This document shows, one piece after another, positions 1 to 8,343 of a DNA stretch of 51,158 nucleotides. The stretch's first letter is position 1. Each line of letters begins with the position of its first letter. Source of the DNA: Smithella sp. (GTDB lineage: Bacteria > Desulfobacterota > Syntrophia > Syntrophales > Smithellaceae); the NCBI GenBank assembly GCA_017993615.1, contig JAGOMJ010000015.1:1-51158 (forward strand), given 5' to 3'. Under the pieces are notes generated by a model. That model saw only the letters and a program-made list of their open reading frames with translations, was not told the origin of the DNA and ran no database searches. The translations under genes were made by a program, and so were the position numbers.

Positions 1-312
1 TTCGATAAATGCGTCGTGTTTTTCCGCGGTCATCCCGGTCATGGGCTGGAACCAGTGGGCAAAGTGGGTGGCCCCTTTTTCCAGAGCCCATTTCTTCATG
101 GCCTCAGCCACGACATCGGCTGTCTTTAAATCCAGCCGCTTGTCTTCGTTGATGGCGTCCATCAGTTTTTTGAAGGTTTCTTTCGGCAGACGCTCTTTCA
201 TCGTTTTTTGGTTGAAGGTATCCTCGCCGAAATACTTTGAAACCGGAACGAATTTCTCCTTTTCAATAACGTATTCCCGCTCCGCTGCAGTGGTCTTTTT
301 TGTTTTTTTCAT
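1..312 (-). CDS. glnN: Type III glutamine synthetase, N-terminal part (cut by window edge)
   Basis: ATP-dependent amidation of glutamate to glutamine by the large (about 700 residue) GSIII class. Only the first 104 residues are present; the frame is open to base 1. The start is an ATG at 312, 30 bp after the upstream glutamate synthase gene, with a purine-rich stretch (GAGGATAAGAAAG) just ahead of it. The residues KYFGEDTFNQKTMKERLP and the later FAHWFQPMTGMTAEKHD are the hallmark N-terminal blocks of GSIII, quite unlike the GSI (GlnA) N-terminus. Being last in the glt operon, it would give a coupled GS-GOGAT cycle from one sigma-54 promoter. The catalytic domain lies outside the window, so activity cannot be judged. 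Confidence 0.9.
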   Translation of the reverse strand, partial: MKKTKKTTAAEREYVIEKEKFVPVSKYFGEDTFNQKTMKERLPKETFKKLMDAINEDKRLDLKTADVVAEAMKKWALEKGATHFAHWFQPMTGMTAEKHDAFIE

Positions 313-342
313 AGTCTTTCTTATCCTCGCTATTGGATTTTT

Positions 343-2679
343 TTACTCGAGTGGTTTATTGTCCACGATTTCCCAGACGCCGGTCGGACAAACGCCGGCG
401 CAAAAACCGCACCCCATGCAAAGTTCCGCATCAACAACATACTCATAATTTTCACCGTTTAGGGCTTTGCGCGAAATGGCATTCTGCGGACAGATGGTCT
501 CGCACATACCGCAGTCACGGCAGGCGCCGCAGGACGCGCAGTTCACGGCGCAGGAAACGGGATCGGAAAAAGCCTTGATGCGCGAATCGAAATATTCTGT
601 CTTCACCCGTTGAACATCGATCGGCGGCAGTTTGTCATATGTTTCACCGGCGCCTCTGAGCAATGCGTCAATTGTTCCGGCGGCGATTCTTCCCGCGCCG
701 ATGGCTTCAGTGAGCAAACCGGGCTTGGTGACATCGCCGACGGCAAATATCTGATCGTCGCTTGTTCTGAATTGTTCGTCCACCGCGATGAACCCGTTCT
801 TGACGGCTATTTCTTCCGGCAAAAACGATATATCCGGAACGTCGCCGACAGCCACGATGACCGTATCCGCAGGCAGGATTTCCCCGTCGGTCAGTTCCAC
901 GCCTCTGGCCGTGATGGCCTTGGTAAAGCGGGGCCAGAGGAAGATCGCACCCGCCGCTTCGGCATGTTTCCGTTCCGTGCCGAAGGATGCCGGCTGCTGA
1001 ACGTCAATCAGCGTAACGGTTTTGGCGCCCAGGCGAAAAGCTTCCGTCGCGGCGTCACATCCGACATTGCCGGCGCCAACGATGACGACTTTCTTTCCGA
1101 CATTGATGCCGTTGCCTTTGCTCTGTTTCAGAAACTCGAGCGCGGTCAATGCTTTTTCCATTCCGGGGACATTTAGTTTCCGGGGTTTTGCCGCTCCGGC
1201 GGCAATGACGATGAAGTCGAATTCATTCTTCAATTTTCTAAACTTCTCTTTCGTCAAAGACGCGTTCAGATGAATGTGACGCAGATTTTTCGCCAGCCGT
1301 TTGAGCTCATGTTCCACAACATTATCGGGAATACGGCTCTGCGGAATGGTTTGGGTAATTTTACCGCCCAGATGTTTTCTGCTCTCGAAAATCACCGCGT
1401 CATGACCGTTCATCCATAACTGCCAGGCCACGGAAAGTCCCGCGGCGCCGCCGCCGATGATCGCTATTTTTTTACCGGTGGCCGGCAGTGGTTTCGGTTC
1501 TTTTGCTTCCAGAGACGCTTTCCCCAGAACGGTTACATCCACCGACGGCAGGCTGACGATTTTTCGCGAACAGTTCTGCATGCAAAGATTGGGGCAAAGA
1601 TAACCGCAAACCGTCGCCGGGAAAGGCGTATACCGCAGGGCAAGATCCACCGCGTCTTTCATTTTTCCTTTGCGGATCAATTCCCATCGTTTTTGAACGG
1701 GAATGCCCGTCGGACAGCTCGCCTGACAGGGCGGCAGATATTTTTCATTGGCCCAGACGGGAACAAAACGGCGTAAATCACCGGTCGTGATCAGACCGAT
1801 CGGGGACTGGTCGGCGCCGGTCAAGTCACCGATCAGACCGCCGGTGCCCAGTTCCTTTTCCCATGCCTCTTTCCGGTAAACCGTCATCGGACTCAGGGCA
1901 CGCCCTTTCTTCTCGTGGGGTTTCAAAGCGGACAGAAGCTTCCAGTCCGAACGACGGGCGGTCAGTTCTTCACATAAGTATTGTTTGCCGACATCCTGCA
2001 GAAAGGCTTTCAGATTTTTTGTCAGCCACCGCCATTCCTCATCCGGAAGATCGGTAATGAGTCGCGCATCCTGGGTGCTGTAAGAGCTTTGACGGCCGCG
2101 GAAGAAAATCTTGCCTCCCACCATCCCCACGCAGGGACGGTAACCCAAAACGTCATCCTCATTTTCAGCGCCGACACCGCAGATGACCGCGATGCCGCCG
2201 GCCATGAATTCCGCGAACGAATCGCCGGCTTTTCCGAACACCCAGAGTTCCGGCGGATCAAAACGCGGATTGTGTTTGGTCATGGTCATGCCCCGGGCGC
2301 CGATATCGCCGTCAATAAAAACTTTCCCCTGGGCCATGGCGTTGGCCACCCCGTTGGTGGCATTACCGTGGACAATGATTTTCGCTCCGGCATTGAGCCA
2401 GCCCACGTCATCGGAAACCGGACCGAACACCTCGATGAGCGTGTTGGCAAACCCCATGGAACCGAGACGCTGTCCCGATGTTCCCGTCACATCCACCTTG
2501 ATTGGCGTTTCTCCGGCCCGCCAGAGACGGCCGCCGATACCATGCTGGCCGTAAGCCGTTATCTCAATATGACGATAGCCCTCGGCTACAGCCTGCTGAA
2601 TCCGCTCTTCGAGAATTCGCGATTCAACACGGATTCCGTTTTCCTGGCCGGTTACTTTTAACGATTCTTTCTTTGTCAT
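343..2679 (-). CDS. gltD: Glutamate synthase fusion: GXGXG domain + GltD-like reductase + 2[4Fe-4S] ferredoxin
   Basis: A 778-residue fusion. Residues about 15-240 are the GXGXG domain that normally ends GltB (GQHGIGGRLWRAG at 44-56). Residues about 310-680 are the small subunit GltD: the Fe-S cysteines CQASC (318-322), the FAD-binding GGGAAG (409-414), the NAD(P)-binding GAGNVG (535-540) and the closing FAD motif FAVGDV (645-650). Residues 700-778 are a bacterial ferredoxin with C710/714/717/720/723/726/730 and C754/757/760/764. It would pass electrons from NAD(P)H, or from ferredoxin, to the FMN subunit encoded just upstream (21 bp gap). The domain order differs from standard bacterial GltB/GltD, where GXGXG belongs to the large subunit. 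An RBS (CAGGG) precedes the ATG at 2679. Confidence 0.9.
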   Translation of the reverse strand: MTKKESLKVTGQENGIRVESRILEERIQQAVAEGYRHIEITAYGQHGIGGRLWRAGETPIKVDVTGTSGQRLGSMGFANTLIEVFGPVSDDVGWLNAGAKIIVHGNATNGVANAMAQGKVFIDGDIGARGMTMTKHNPRFDPPELWVFGKAGDSFAEFMAGGIAVICGVGAENEDDVLGYRPCVGMVGGKIFFRGRQSSYSTQDARLITDLPDEEWRWLTKNLKAFLQDVGKQYLCEELTARRSDWKLLSALKPHEKKGRALSPMTVYRKEAWEKELGTGGLIGDLTGADQSPIGLITTGDLRRFVPVWANEKYLPPCQASCPTGIPVQKRWELIRKGKMKDAVDLALRYTPFPATVCGYLCPNLCMQNCSRKIVSLPSVDVTVLGKASLEAKEPKPLPATGKKIAIIGGGAAGLSVAWQLWMNGHDAVIFESRKHLGGKITQTIPQSRIPDNVVEHELKRLAKNLRHIHLNASLTKEKFRKLKNEFDFIVIAAGAAKPRKLNVPGMEKALTALEFLKQSKGNGINVGKKVVIVGAGNVGCDAATEAFRLGAKTVTLIDVQQPASFGTERKHAEAAGAIFLWPRFTKAITARGVELTDGEILPADTVIVAVGDVPDISFLPEEIAVKNGFIAVDEQFRTSDDQIFAVGDVTKPGLLTEAIGAGRIAAGTIDALLRGAGETYDKLPPIDVQRVKTEYFDSRIKAFSDPVSCAVNCASCGACRDCGMCETICPQNAISRKALNGENYEYVVDAELCMGCGFCAGVCPTGVWEIVDNKPLE

Positions 2680-2700
2680 AATCCCTGCACTGTTTTCATT

Positions 2701-4335
2701 CTACAGAACGTATTTTATTTTTAATCTCTCGGCCGCGCCGGCATCGGCAATCCCCAGCGCATCGGACATGCCGATCGGCAGAGATGTCGAACGCCCCAGC
2801 GGTGCGACGATTTTTTTCAACTCCGTATCAAAGCTCAAAAATACATCGACGAGCCGTTGAGCGACCTTTTCGGGATCCAGTCTCCGATAGAGTCGCGAAT
2901 CCTGCGAGGTAATGCCTTTCGGACAGGCGCCGATATTGCAAATATTACAGCGGTCCGTCTCGGACCCCAGACAACCGGCCGCCGCCTGCATGATATATTT
3001 TCCGGTTTGAACACCGCTGGCACCCAGCATGATCAGGGCGGCGGCATTGGCCGCGAGATTGCCGTTCTTGCCGATGCCGCCTCCGGCAAACAGAGGGACT
3101 TCATTTTGCTTGCCGATCTTGACCAAATTCAGATACGCGTCGCGCAAATTGCTGGCGATCGGATGCCCCATATGATTCATGGAGACATTATAAGCAGCGC
3201 CTGTTCCGCCGTCTTCTCCGTCAATGGCCAGCGCGGCGGCATAAGGGTTCCTGGTCAGATTATTCAGCACGGCAAGCGTCGTGCTGGTCGCGGATATTTT
3301 CGGATAGACCGGCACGCGGAAACCCCAGGCCATGGACATGGACTGAATCATCTTGGCCACGGCTTCCTCGATCGAGTACTTGGTCTGATGTGTCGGCGGG
3401 CTGGGCAGGCTCACGCCCTGCGGTACGCCGCGGATGGCGGCGATCAGTTTATTGACCTTGTACCACATCAGCAATCCGCCGTCGCCGGGCTTGGCGCCCT
3501 GGCCGTATTTTATTTCAATCGCGCAGGGATCTTCTTTCATCTGCGGAAGACCATGAATGATTTCATCCCACCCGAAATAGCCACTGGCAATTTGCAGAAT
3601 GACATATTTCAAAAAACGGGACCTCAGGAGTCGCGGAGGGCATCCCCCCTCTCCGGTGCAGATGCGCACGGGCATCCCCAGTTCTTCATTAAGATACGCC
3701 ACCCCCATCTGCAGGCCTTCCCACATATTCGGGGACAATGCCCCGAAAGACATCCCGCCGATAACCAACGGATATATTTCACGCACCGGCGGCACCCATC
3801 CGTTTTCACGATGGACTTTCAAAAGCTCCTCCGGCGGAAGCACTCTGCCCAGCAGGGTCCTGAGTTCAAATTCATGACGTCCCGCATCCAGCGCCGGATC
3901 GGTCAGCATAGAAATCCGGATAAATTTTATTTTATCCAGAACGCTGTCCGGAACATTGCGCCGTCCGCCGCGCCTGCGGGGCTCGCCGCCCTGGTTGACG
4001 TGAAACCGCAGTTTGTCTGTTTCTTCCGCACGCACCGGCATGATGGCGCCGTTGGGACAAACCAGAGTGCACATGCCGCAACCGACGCAGGCATGCGCCG
4101 CATCGGTGCGCTGATCAATCCCGAAATAAACGTACAACAACTGGGCGGGTTTTTCTTCCAGACCGACAGGAACCTGCAGCGCGCGTTTGCGATGCACGCC
4201 CGGTTCGATCGCACGCACCGGACACACCGCGGTGCACCGGCCGCACAGGGTGCATTTCTCTTTGTTCCACATGATCTGCCAGGGCAGATCTTTGACGCTT
4301 AATGTGGATGGGTTAACGGTTCCAGCTGATTCCAT
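2701..4335 (-). CDS. gltB: Glutamate synthase catalytic subunit (ferredoxin + FMN domain), split type
   Basis: The synthase core, where ammonia and 2-oxoglutarate are reduced to glutamate on FMN. The 544 residues start with a two-cluster ferredoxin (C28/31/34/38 and C83/86/89/93), followed by the FMN barrel (IGGMSFGALSPN, then ICTGEGGCPP, IEIKYGQGAKPGDGG, and AIDGEDGGTGAA). Near the C-terminus DRCNICNIGACPKGI matches the 3Fe-4S cysteines of glutamate synthases. This is the three-gene, archaeal-like arrangement rather than the 1500-residue GltB. The start ATG at 4335 lies inside the upstream amidotransferase gene (37 bp overlap) with a good AGGAGA site 8 bp ahead, which implies translational coupling. 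The downstream fusion supplies the missing GXGXG domain. Confidence 0.92.
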   Translation of the reverse strand: MESAGTVNPSTLSVKDLPWQIMWNKEKCTLCGRCTAVCPVRAIEPGVHRKRALQVPVGLEEKPAQLLYVYFGIDQRTDAAHACVGCGMCTLVCPNGAIMPVRAEETDKLRFHVNQGGEPRRRGGRRNVPDSVLDKIKFIRISMLTDPALDAGRHEFELRTLLGRVLPPEELLKVHRENGWVPPVREIYPLVIGGMSFGALSPNMWEGLQMGVAYLNEELGMPVRICTGEGGCPPRLLRSRFLKYVILQIASGYFGWDEIIHGLPQMKEDPCAIEIKYGQGAKPGDGGLLMWYKVNKLIAAIRGVPQGVSLPSPPTHQTKYSIEEAVAKMIQSMSMAWGFRVPVYPKISATSTTLAVLNNLTRNPYAAALAIDGEDGGTGAAYNVSMNHMGHPIASNLRDAYLNLVKIGKQNEVPLFAGGGIGKNGNLAANAAALIMLGASGVQTGKYIMQAAAGCLGSETDRCNICNIGACPKGITSQDSRLYRRLDPEKVAQRLVDVFLSFDTELKKIVAPLGRSTSLPIGMSDALGIADAGAAERLKIKYVL

Positions 4336-5429
4336 TTTTCGATCTCCTGCCGTTCGCTGCGAACGATCACTGTTTCATATTTCATGGGTTGAAAATCCAG
4401 GTTAACATATCTGTCCGGAAGGGCCGCGTCGAGGCCGCACATTTCCGAAGAAAACGCGAACACCCCGGGACGACCGCCCACCACGCCCGGACGAAGTTTT
4501 TTCGAATCCTGCACCATGAACATCGATTTATCCGGCAGACATCCGATGACGCAATTGGGACCGTCAATAATCAGCGGGCGGCAGGACTGTTTCAATTTTC
4601 TGAGCCACACGCCGTCGGGATGACGGTTCAGTTCCCCGTCCTTAAGCGGTGTAATGATATGCTTGTACATTTCCATGCCCATACCCAATTGATGATACAT
4701 GTAATGCAGAATATGCGTGAACGTTTCCGAGTCCGAATGATAACCGGTATAACCCGGGAATTTGCGGGACATCAGAAATTCCCGTATCGGAACAAAAGCG
4801 GTGTTTTCTCCATTTGTCACAGTCGCCATCCCCTGAATAAAAAACGGATGGCAGGCATAAATATTGATCGCATAGTTTGTATTCTGTCGTCCCTGGCTCA
4901 GGATAACGCGGGCCATCAGCTCTTTGCGGTCCAGTCCGAGATATTCGGCAACAGCGAGCGGATCTCCAACCTCTTTGATAATGATCACATCGGGCCAGAA
5001 ACTGAACACCAGCATCGATTCGTCCTGCTCGCCCATCCGCCGCAATTCCAATTGAACCATCATCAGCCGAAATTCGATTTCGTCCCGGCATAATCCGTCC
5101 CACTCCTCGGGATATTCATAAATCCGGATAACGTAATTATCGCGTTTGGGCGTTCCCGCGGGAGGATTCTTTGCCGGTCTGATGGAAAGTTTGTATTTCA
5201 CCATAAAATCATGATCGATCATGAATCGGTCGAGCGTTTTGAGTCCTTCATTGGAAAAAATCCCGGAAAGAATCGGCTCGTTTTTGAATTCCTGGAAATC
5301 GCTTCCCAGATCCGTCAGAAATAACCCGACACCCGAACCGTCATGCCCTTCCCTCATCACATCGATGGCGCGAATGGCTGCCAGCGGGGAAACCGGATCA
5401 TTACTTGTCATGCCAAACAGGCGACACAT
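4299..5429 (-). CDS. Class II glutamine amidotransferase subunit of glutamate synthase
   Basis: A 376-residue protein equal to the N-terminal glutaminase domain of GltB. It releases ammonia from glutamine for the FMN subunit. The sequence starts Met-Cys2-Arg-Leu-Phe-Gly, so removal of Met exposes the catalytic Cys, as in Ntn amidotransferases; REGHDGSGVGLF is the conserved block after it, and a GYHSDSETF block and an NGENTAF block fit the glutamine pocket region. It is first in a four-gene operon with glutamate synthase core, GXGXG-GltD fusion and glnN. A perfect AAGGAGG site (bases 5439-5445) stands 9 bp before the ATG, and a sigma-54 promoter lies 54-69 bp upstream. There is no sign of truncation. 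Confidence 0.9.
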   Translation of the reverse strand: MCRLFGMTSNDPVSPLAAIRAIDVMREGHDGSGVGLFLTDLGSDFQEFKNEPILSGIFSNEGLKTLDRFMIDHDFMVKYKLSIRPAKNPPAGTPKRDNYVIRIYEYPEEWDGLCRDEIEFRLMMVQLELRRMGEQDESMLVFSFWPDVIIIKEVGDPLAVAEYLGLDRKELMARVILSQGRQNTNYAINIYACHPFFIQGMATVTNGENTAFVPIREFLMSRKFPGYTGYHSDSETFTHILHYMYHQLGMGMEMYKHIITPLKDGELNRHPDGVWLRKLKQSCRPLIIDGPNCVIGCLPDKSMFMVQDSKKLRPGVVGGRPGVFAFSSEMCGLDAALPDRYVNLDFQPMKYETVIVRSERQEIEKWNQLEPLTHPH

Positions 5430-5482
5430 ATTTTCTTTCCTCCTTGGTACAAAAAGAGCACACTTGGACCGCCTTGGCTAAC

Positions 5483-5498
5483 TGCTAAAGTCGTGCCA
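5483..5498 (-). promoter_or_regulatory. Sigma-54 (-24/-12) promoter of the glt-glnN operon
   Basis: On the minus strand this reads TGGCAC-GACTT-TAGCA, a GG-N10-GC element with one departure from the TGGCAC-N5-TTGCA consensus. It predicts a start of transcription near 5471 and a leader of about 42 nt containing the strong RBS. The sigma-54 activator gene is the next gene upstream, and two dyads lie 90-130 bp upstream of this element, the usual place for enhancer sites. Confidence 0.75.
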
Positions 5499-5585
5499 TC
5501 AATGTTGAAAATTAAAATGTCCTGAATTAATCAACTTTTAGGTATTTTTTATGGAGAATTGCCGTACAGATAAAACAATGGAAGT

Positions 5586-5627
5586 GACATTTTTGTTCTT
5601 GGATAGAAAAGTGAAACATTTTTGTTC
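5586..5627. promoter_or_regulatory. Tandem ACA-N4-TGT dyads upstream of the glt promoter (candidate enhancer sites)
   Basis: Two near-identical copies of ACATTTTTGTTC, at 5587-5598 and 5616-5627, 29 bp apart centre to centre; each holds the dyad ACA-TTTT-TGT. They lie about 90-130 bp before the -24 box of the glt operon. The same dyad recurs at 7267, 11214 and 11571 near the other nitrogen genes. The role as binding sites for the neighbouring activator is an inference; the short dyad also occurs by chance roughly every 4 kb. Confidence 0.45.
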
Positions 5628-5675
5628 GATTTGCACCGAAAAATGTAGAGAGGTCATGGCAGGGGAAGGCCATCT

Positions 5676-7238
5676 TTAGCTTTTTTTACGGTAATTTTTG
5701 GGATCAATCCCCATCTTGGAAATTTTGTACTGGATAATCCGCTTGGTCGTACCCAACAGTTTGGCCGATTTGGTCTGATTACCGCTTGTTTCTTTAAGCG
5801 CGTCAATGATCAGCAATCTCTCCTGAGCCTCCACAACGGAAGACAGTTTGCCGCGACCTTTGCGATCATGCATTCCGTCTTTCAATTGCAGGGACGGGGG
5901 CAGATGCTCGCAATCCAGAACATCCGTCTTGGTCATCAGAACACCCCGTTCAATACAGTTTTCCAGTTCGCGGACATTGCCCGGCCATTTATGGGAAAGA
6001 AAAACCTCGATAGCCGCAGGGGAAATCCGTTTCACCTGTTTGCCCATCTCTTTACTGTACTTCAGAAGAAAGTGGTCGGCCAGCATAATCACATCGCTGC
6101 CGCGCTCGCGAAGAGGAGGCAAATAAATGGGAAATACATTCAGCCGGTAAAACAGGTCCGCCCGGAAGCGGTCGGAAAGGATATCCTGCTCCAGATTGCG
6201 GTTGGTCGCGGCAATAATCCGGACATTGACATTAACCACACGGGACGACCCCAGCGGTTGAAAACGTTTTTCCTGCAAAACCCGCAGCAGTTTGACCTGG
6301 GCGGCGGCTGAAAGTTCCCCGACCTCGTCAAGAAAGATTGTGCCGCCGTTGGCTTCCTCAAAGCGCCCGCGGCGCTGCGTCAAGGCTCCGGTGAACGCCC
6401 CTTTTTCATGACCGAACAATTCACTTTCAATCAGGGTATCCGGAATAGCCGCGCAATTGACCTGGACCATGGGACCGTTCTTACGCACTGAGTTTTTATG
6501 AATGGCACGGGCGATTAATTCCTTGCCCGTTCCCGTTTCTCCGGTGATCAAAACGGTGGTGTTGGAATCGGCCACCTGCGCCACCAGCCCGAAGACTTCC
6601 TGCATCGCCTTGGAATGTCCGATAATCTCCATCAAAGGCGCTCGGGTGCTGCCGATGATTTTACGCAAACGTTTGTTTTCCTCCTCAAGAGCGCGGATAT
6701 GAACGGCCTTGGCCATCAGTTCGGCGACGGATGCCATCAAGGCGAGTTCCTTATCCAGATTTTCGACTTTGACGGCCACTTTATCGGCCGAGAGAACCCC
6801 CTCCACCATGAAATCATATATAATCGGCACGCATAAAAAGGAAAGCTCCGCGCGATTCAAATGACGGCGGGCACCGGTGCGGTCCAGGAAATGCGTTTCC
6901 TGACCCAGATTGGCCACCGCCATGGGCCGGCCGGTTTCTGCAACTTTTCCGGTAATGCCTTCGCCATGTTTATAGGTTATCTCAAGGCCATCTATATTCA
7001 CATCATGGGCCACATCCAGCCACGATTCCTTATTATCGCGGTCAACGAGCGATATCATCCCGCGCTGCATCCCGAGACGAGAACTCATTTCCTTTAAAAT
7101 CAGTGCAAGCTGATGGTGTAAATCTCCGGGTTGGGCTAAAATTTGCGCTATCGCATGCAGGGCTGCCAATTCCTCATAGGTATGAATACTCAATTGACTT
7201 TCTCTCTCTTCCAAAGATTTTTTTGACGTTTTAGTCAT
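5676..7238 (-). CDS. Sigma-54-dependent activator, GAF-AAA+-Fis HTH (NifA-like architecture)
   Basis: A 520-residue enhancer-binding protein that would remodel sigma-54 RNA polymerase with ATP. A GAF sensor domain occupies about 20-185, and a short coiled linker ([12 protein letters not shown]) leads to the AAA+ domain (about 203-435) with Walker A GETGTGKE (233-240), the sigma-54 contact loop GAFTGA (280-285) and Walker B GTIFLDE (299-305). The C-terminal Fis-type HTH includes [18 protein letters not shown]. There is no receiver domain, so control is through GAF, as in NifA, not by phosphorylation. It sits between two sigma-54-promoted nitrogen operons, which suggests it controls them and itself. 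The ATG at 7238 has a weak RBS; a downstream TTG is possible. Confidence 0.9.
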   Translation of the reverse strand: MTKTSKKSLEERESQLSIHTYEELAALHAIAQILAQPGDLHHQLALILKEMSSRLGMQRGMISLVDRDNKESWLDVAHDVNIDGLEITYKHGEGITGKVAETGRPMAVANLGQETHFLDRTGARRHLNRAELSFLCVPIIYDFMVEGVLSADKVAVKVENLDKELALMASVAELMAKAVHIRALEEENKRLRKIIGSTRAPLMEIIGHSKAMQEVFGLVAQVADSNTTVLITGETGTGKELIARAIHKNSVRKNGPMVQVNCAAIPDTLIESELFGHEKGAFTGALTQRRGRFEEANGGTIFLDEVGELSAAAQVKLLRVLQEKRFQPLGSSRVVNVNVRIIAATNRNLEQDILSDRFRADLFYRLNVFPIYLPPLRERGSDVIMLADHFLLKYSKEMGKQVKRISPAAIEVFLSHKWPGNVRELENCIERGVLMTKTDVLDCEHLPPSLQLKDGMHDRKGRGKLSSVVEAQERLLIIDALKETSGNQTKSAKLLGTTKRIIQYKISKMGIDPKNYRKKS

Positions 7239-7263
7239 CTTTATTTCGCCAGCAATTTATTTT

Positions 7264-7278
7264 GTTACAAAATTGTTC
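7264..7278. promoter_or_regulatory. ACA-N4-TGT dyad in the leader of the activator gene
   Basis: GTTACAAAATTGTTC holds the dyad ACA-AAAT-TGT followed by TC, like the copies before the glt operon. It lies between the activator's sigma-54 promoter and its ATG, a position that would suit autoregulation. This is an inference from the motif only. Confidence 0.35.
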
Positions 7279-7316
7279 AAATTTCAACCAATGTTTTTTC
7301 TTTAAAATCTCTCTAT

Positions 7317-7332
7317 CGCAAATAATGCGCCA
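7317..7332 (-). promoter_or_regulatory. Sigma-54 promoter of the activator gene
   Basis: The minus strand reads TGGCGC-ATTAT-TTGCG: GG-N10-GC spacing, with one departure from consensus in the -24 box. It predicts transcription from about 7305, some 67 nt before the activator ATG. The rest of the 215-bp gap (7239-7453) is AT-rich with no gene seen. Confidence 0.6.
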
Positions 7333-7453
7333 AATCATTACACCTTTGTAAAAAAATGCAGAAAGAATGCGAAATTATCGCCGCTGCTGAACCGGGCAAG
7401 ATCATAAATACGTAAAGATATTTATTATGAGTATTTGATACAGGACAACTCGA

Positions 7454-8161
7454 TTACAGTCCTGCCGTCATTTTTTGTGTAAGCAGAAAAGATAAAATGT
7501 CGGCCATCAGATCATTGATGGCTGTGTATTGATCAGGAGTTGTCGACAGTATTTCTTCTTCGGTCTGAATGAAGGGCGCCGGGACCAATTCATCGCGGCA
7601 GTTGGTAACAAGCGCCTGTGCTGCTGCGGGCATCGTTTCCAAGTGAAACTGAAGACCGATAACCGACTTGCCGACCTGAAACGCCTGATGTTCGCAGGCG
7701 TCGCTTTTTGCCAGAAGCGTTGCTCCCGACGGCAAATCAAACGTCTCCCCGTGCCAGTGGAATACGCTGATGGACTCCGGAAACGCAAAAACGGATTGGC
7801 CGTTTGATTCAATCCCATGGATCGGAAACCAGCCGATCTCTTTTACTTTATTGGGATACACTCCGGCGCCCAACGCGCTGGCAATAAGCTGCGCGCCCAG
7901 GCAGATTCCCAGCACCGGTTTACTTTTAGCGATGGCATCCCAGATGAATTGTTTTTCGGCAACCAGCCAGGGGAATCGATCTTCGTCGTTGACGCTCATC
8001 GGACCGCCCATCACTACAAGAAGATCTATCGTTTTAAGATCGGGGAGTTTGGCCGATTCATAGAATCTGGTGCTGGTTATTTTAAAACCGGATTTTTTCA
8101 GCCAGGACTCGATGCTGCCCAGCCCTTCGAAAGGAACATGCTGAAAGTAGTGCGCGCGCAT
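7454..8161 (-). CDS. Class I glutamine amidotransferase (GMP synthase-like, stand-alone)
   Basis: A 235-residue protein of the triad (Cys-His-Glu) amidotransferase fold. The nucleophile elbow is GICLGAQ with C87, and the partner residues are in LQFHLE (H173, E175). The oxyanion segment MGGPMSVNDED (51-61) is also present. Single-domain proteins like this are found as GuaA-like amidotransferases or as gamma-glutamyl-peptide hydrolases; nothing here names the acceptor. It lies on the same strand as the amtB operon, after tRNA-Gln, and a GGAG stands 11 bp before the ATG. Its location in a glutamine and ammonium locus suggests glutamine or a gamma-glutamyl compound as the substrate, but this is a guess. 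Confidence 0.8.
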   Translation of the reverse strand: MRAHYFQHVPFEGLGSIESWLKKSGFKITSTRFYESAKLPDLKTIDLLVVMGGPMSVNDEDRFPWLVAEKQFIWDAIAKSKPVLGICLGAQLIASALGAGVYPNKVKEIGWFPIHGIESNGQSVFAFPESISVFHWHGETFDLPSGATLLAKSDACEHQAFQVGKSVIGLQFHLETMPAAAQALVTNCRDELVPAPFIQTEEEILSTTPDQYTAINDLMADILSFLLTQKMTAGL

Positions 8162-8221
8162 GAAAGTTTTTTTCTCCGATTGTCATTGAAATTTTTAGTA
8201 TCTCATTAAATTTGCTGCAAA

Positions 8222-8295
8222 TGGCTGATGGGCAAGGACTCGAACCTCGATTCACAGGGCCAGAACCTGTTGTCCTACCTTTAGACGACCCATCA
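8222..8295 (-). tRNA. tRNA-Gln (anticodon CUG)
   Basis: A 74-nt cloverleaf on the minus strand with CCA encoded. The acceptor stem is TGATGGG paired with CCCATCA, with discriminator G. The anticodon stem ACAGG/CCTGT encloses the loop TTCTGGC, giving anticodon CTG. The T arm carries GGTTCGAGTCC. The weak U1-A72 pair and G73 are the known identity elements for glutaminyl-tRNA synthetase. It stands 48 bp after the outer-membrane protein gene and 60 bp before the amidotransferase gene, all on one strand. Confidence 0.95.
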
Positions 8296-8343
8296 GCAAA
8301 ATCCATTCAAAGATCATCTACCAAAACGCATCGGCATTTAAAT

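Noticed and set aside
2857..4302. Open frame of 481 codons on the plus strand
   Set aside because: It is antisense to the glutamate synthase core, which has all family motifs. The frame is open because of codon bias; its translation is rich in His, Arg, Gln and Gly and has no domain or RBS.
5676..7238. Naming the activator nifA
   Set aside because: The architecture fits, but no nif genes are in the window and the neighbours are ammonium assimilation genes, so only a NifA-like activator can be claimed.
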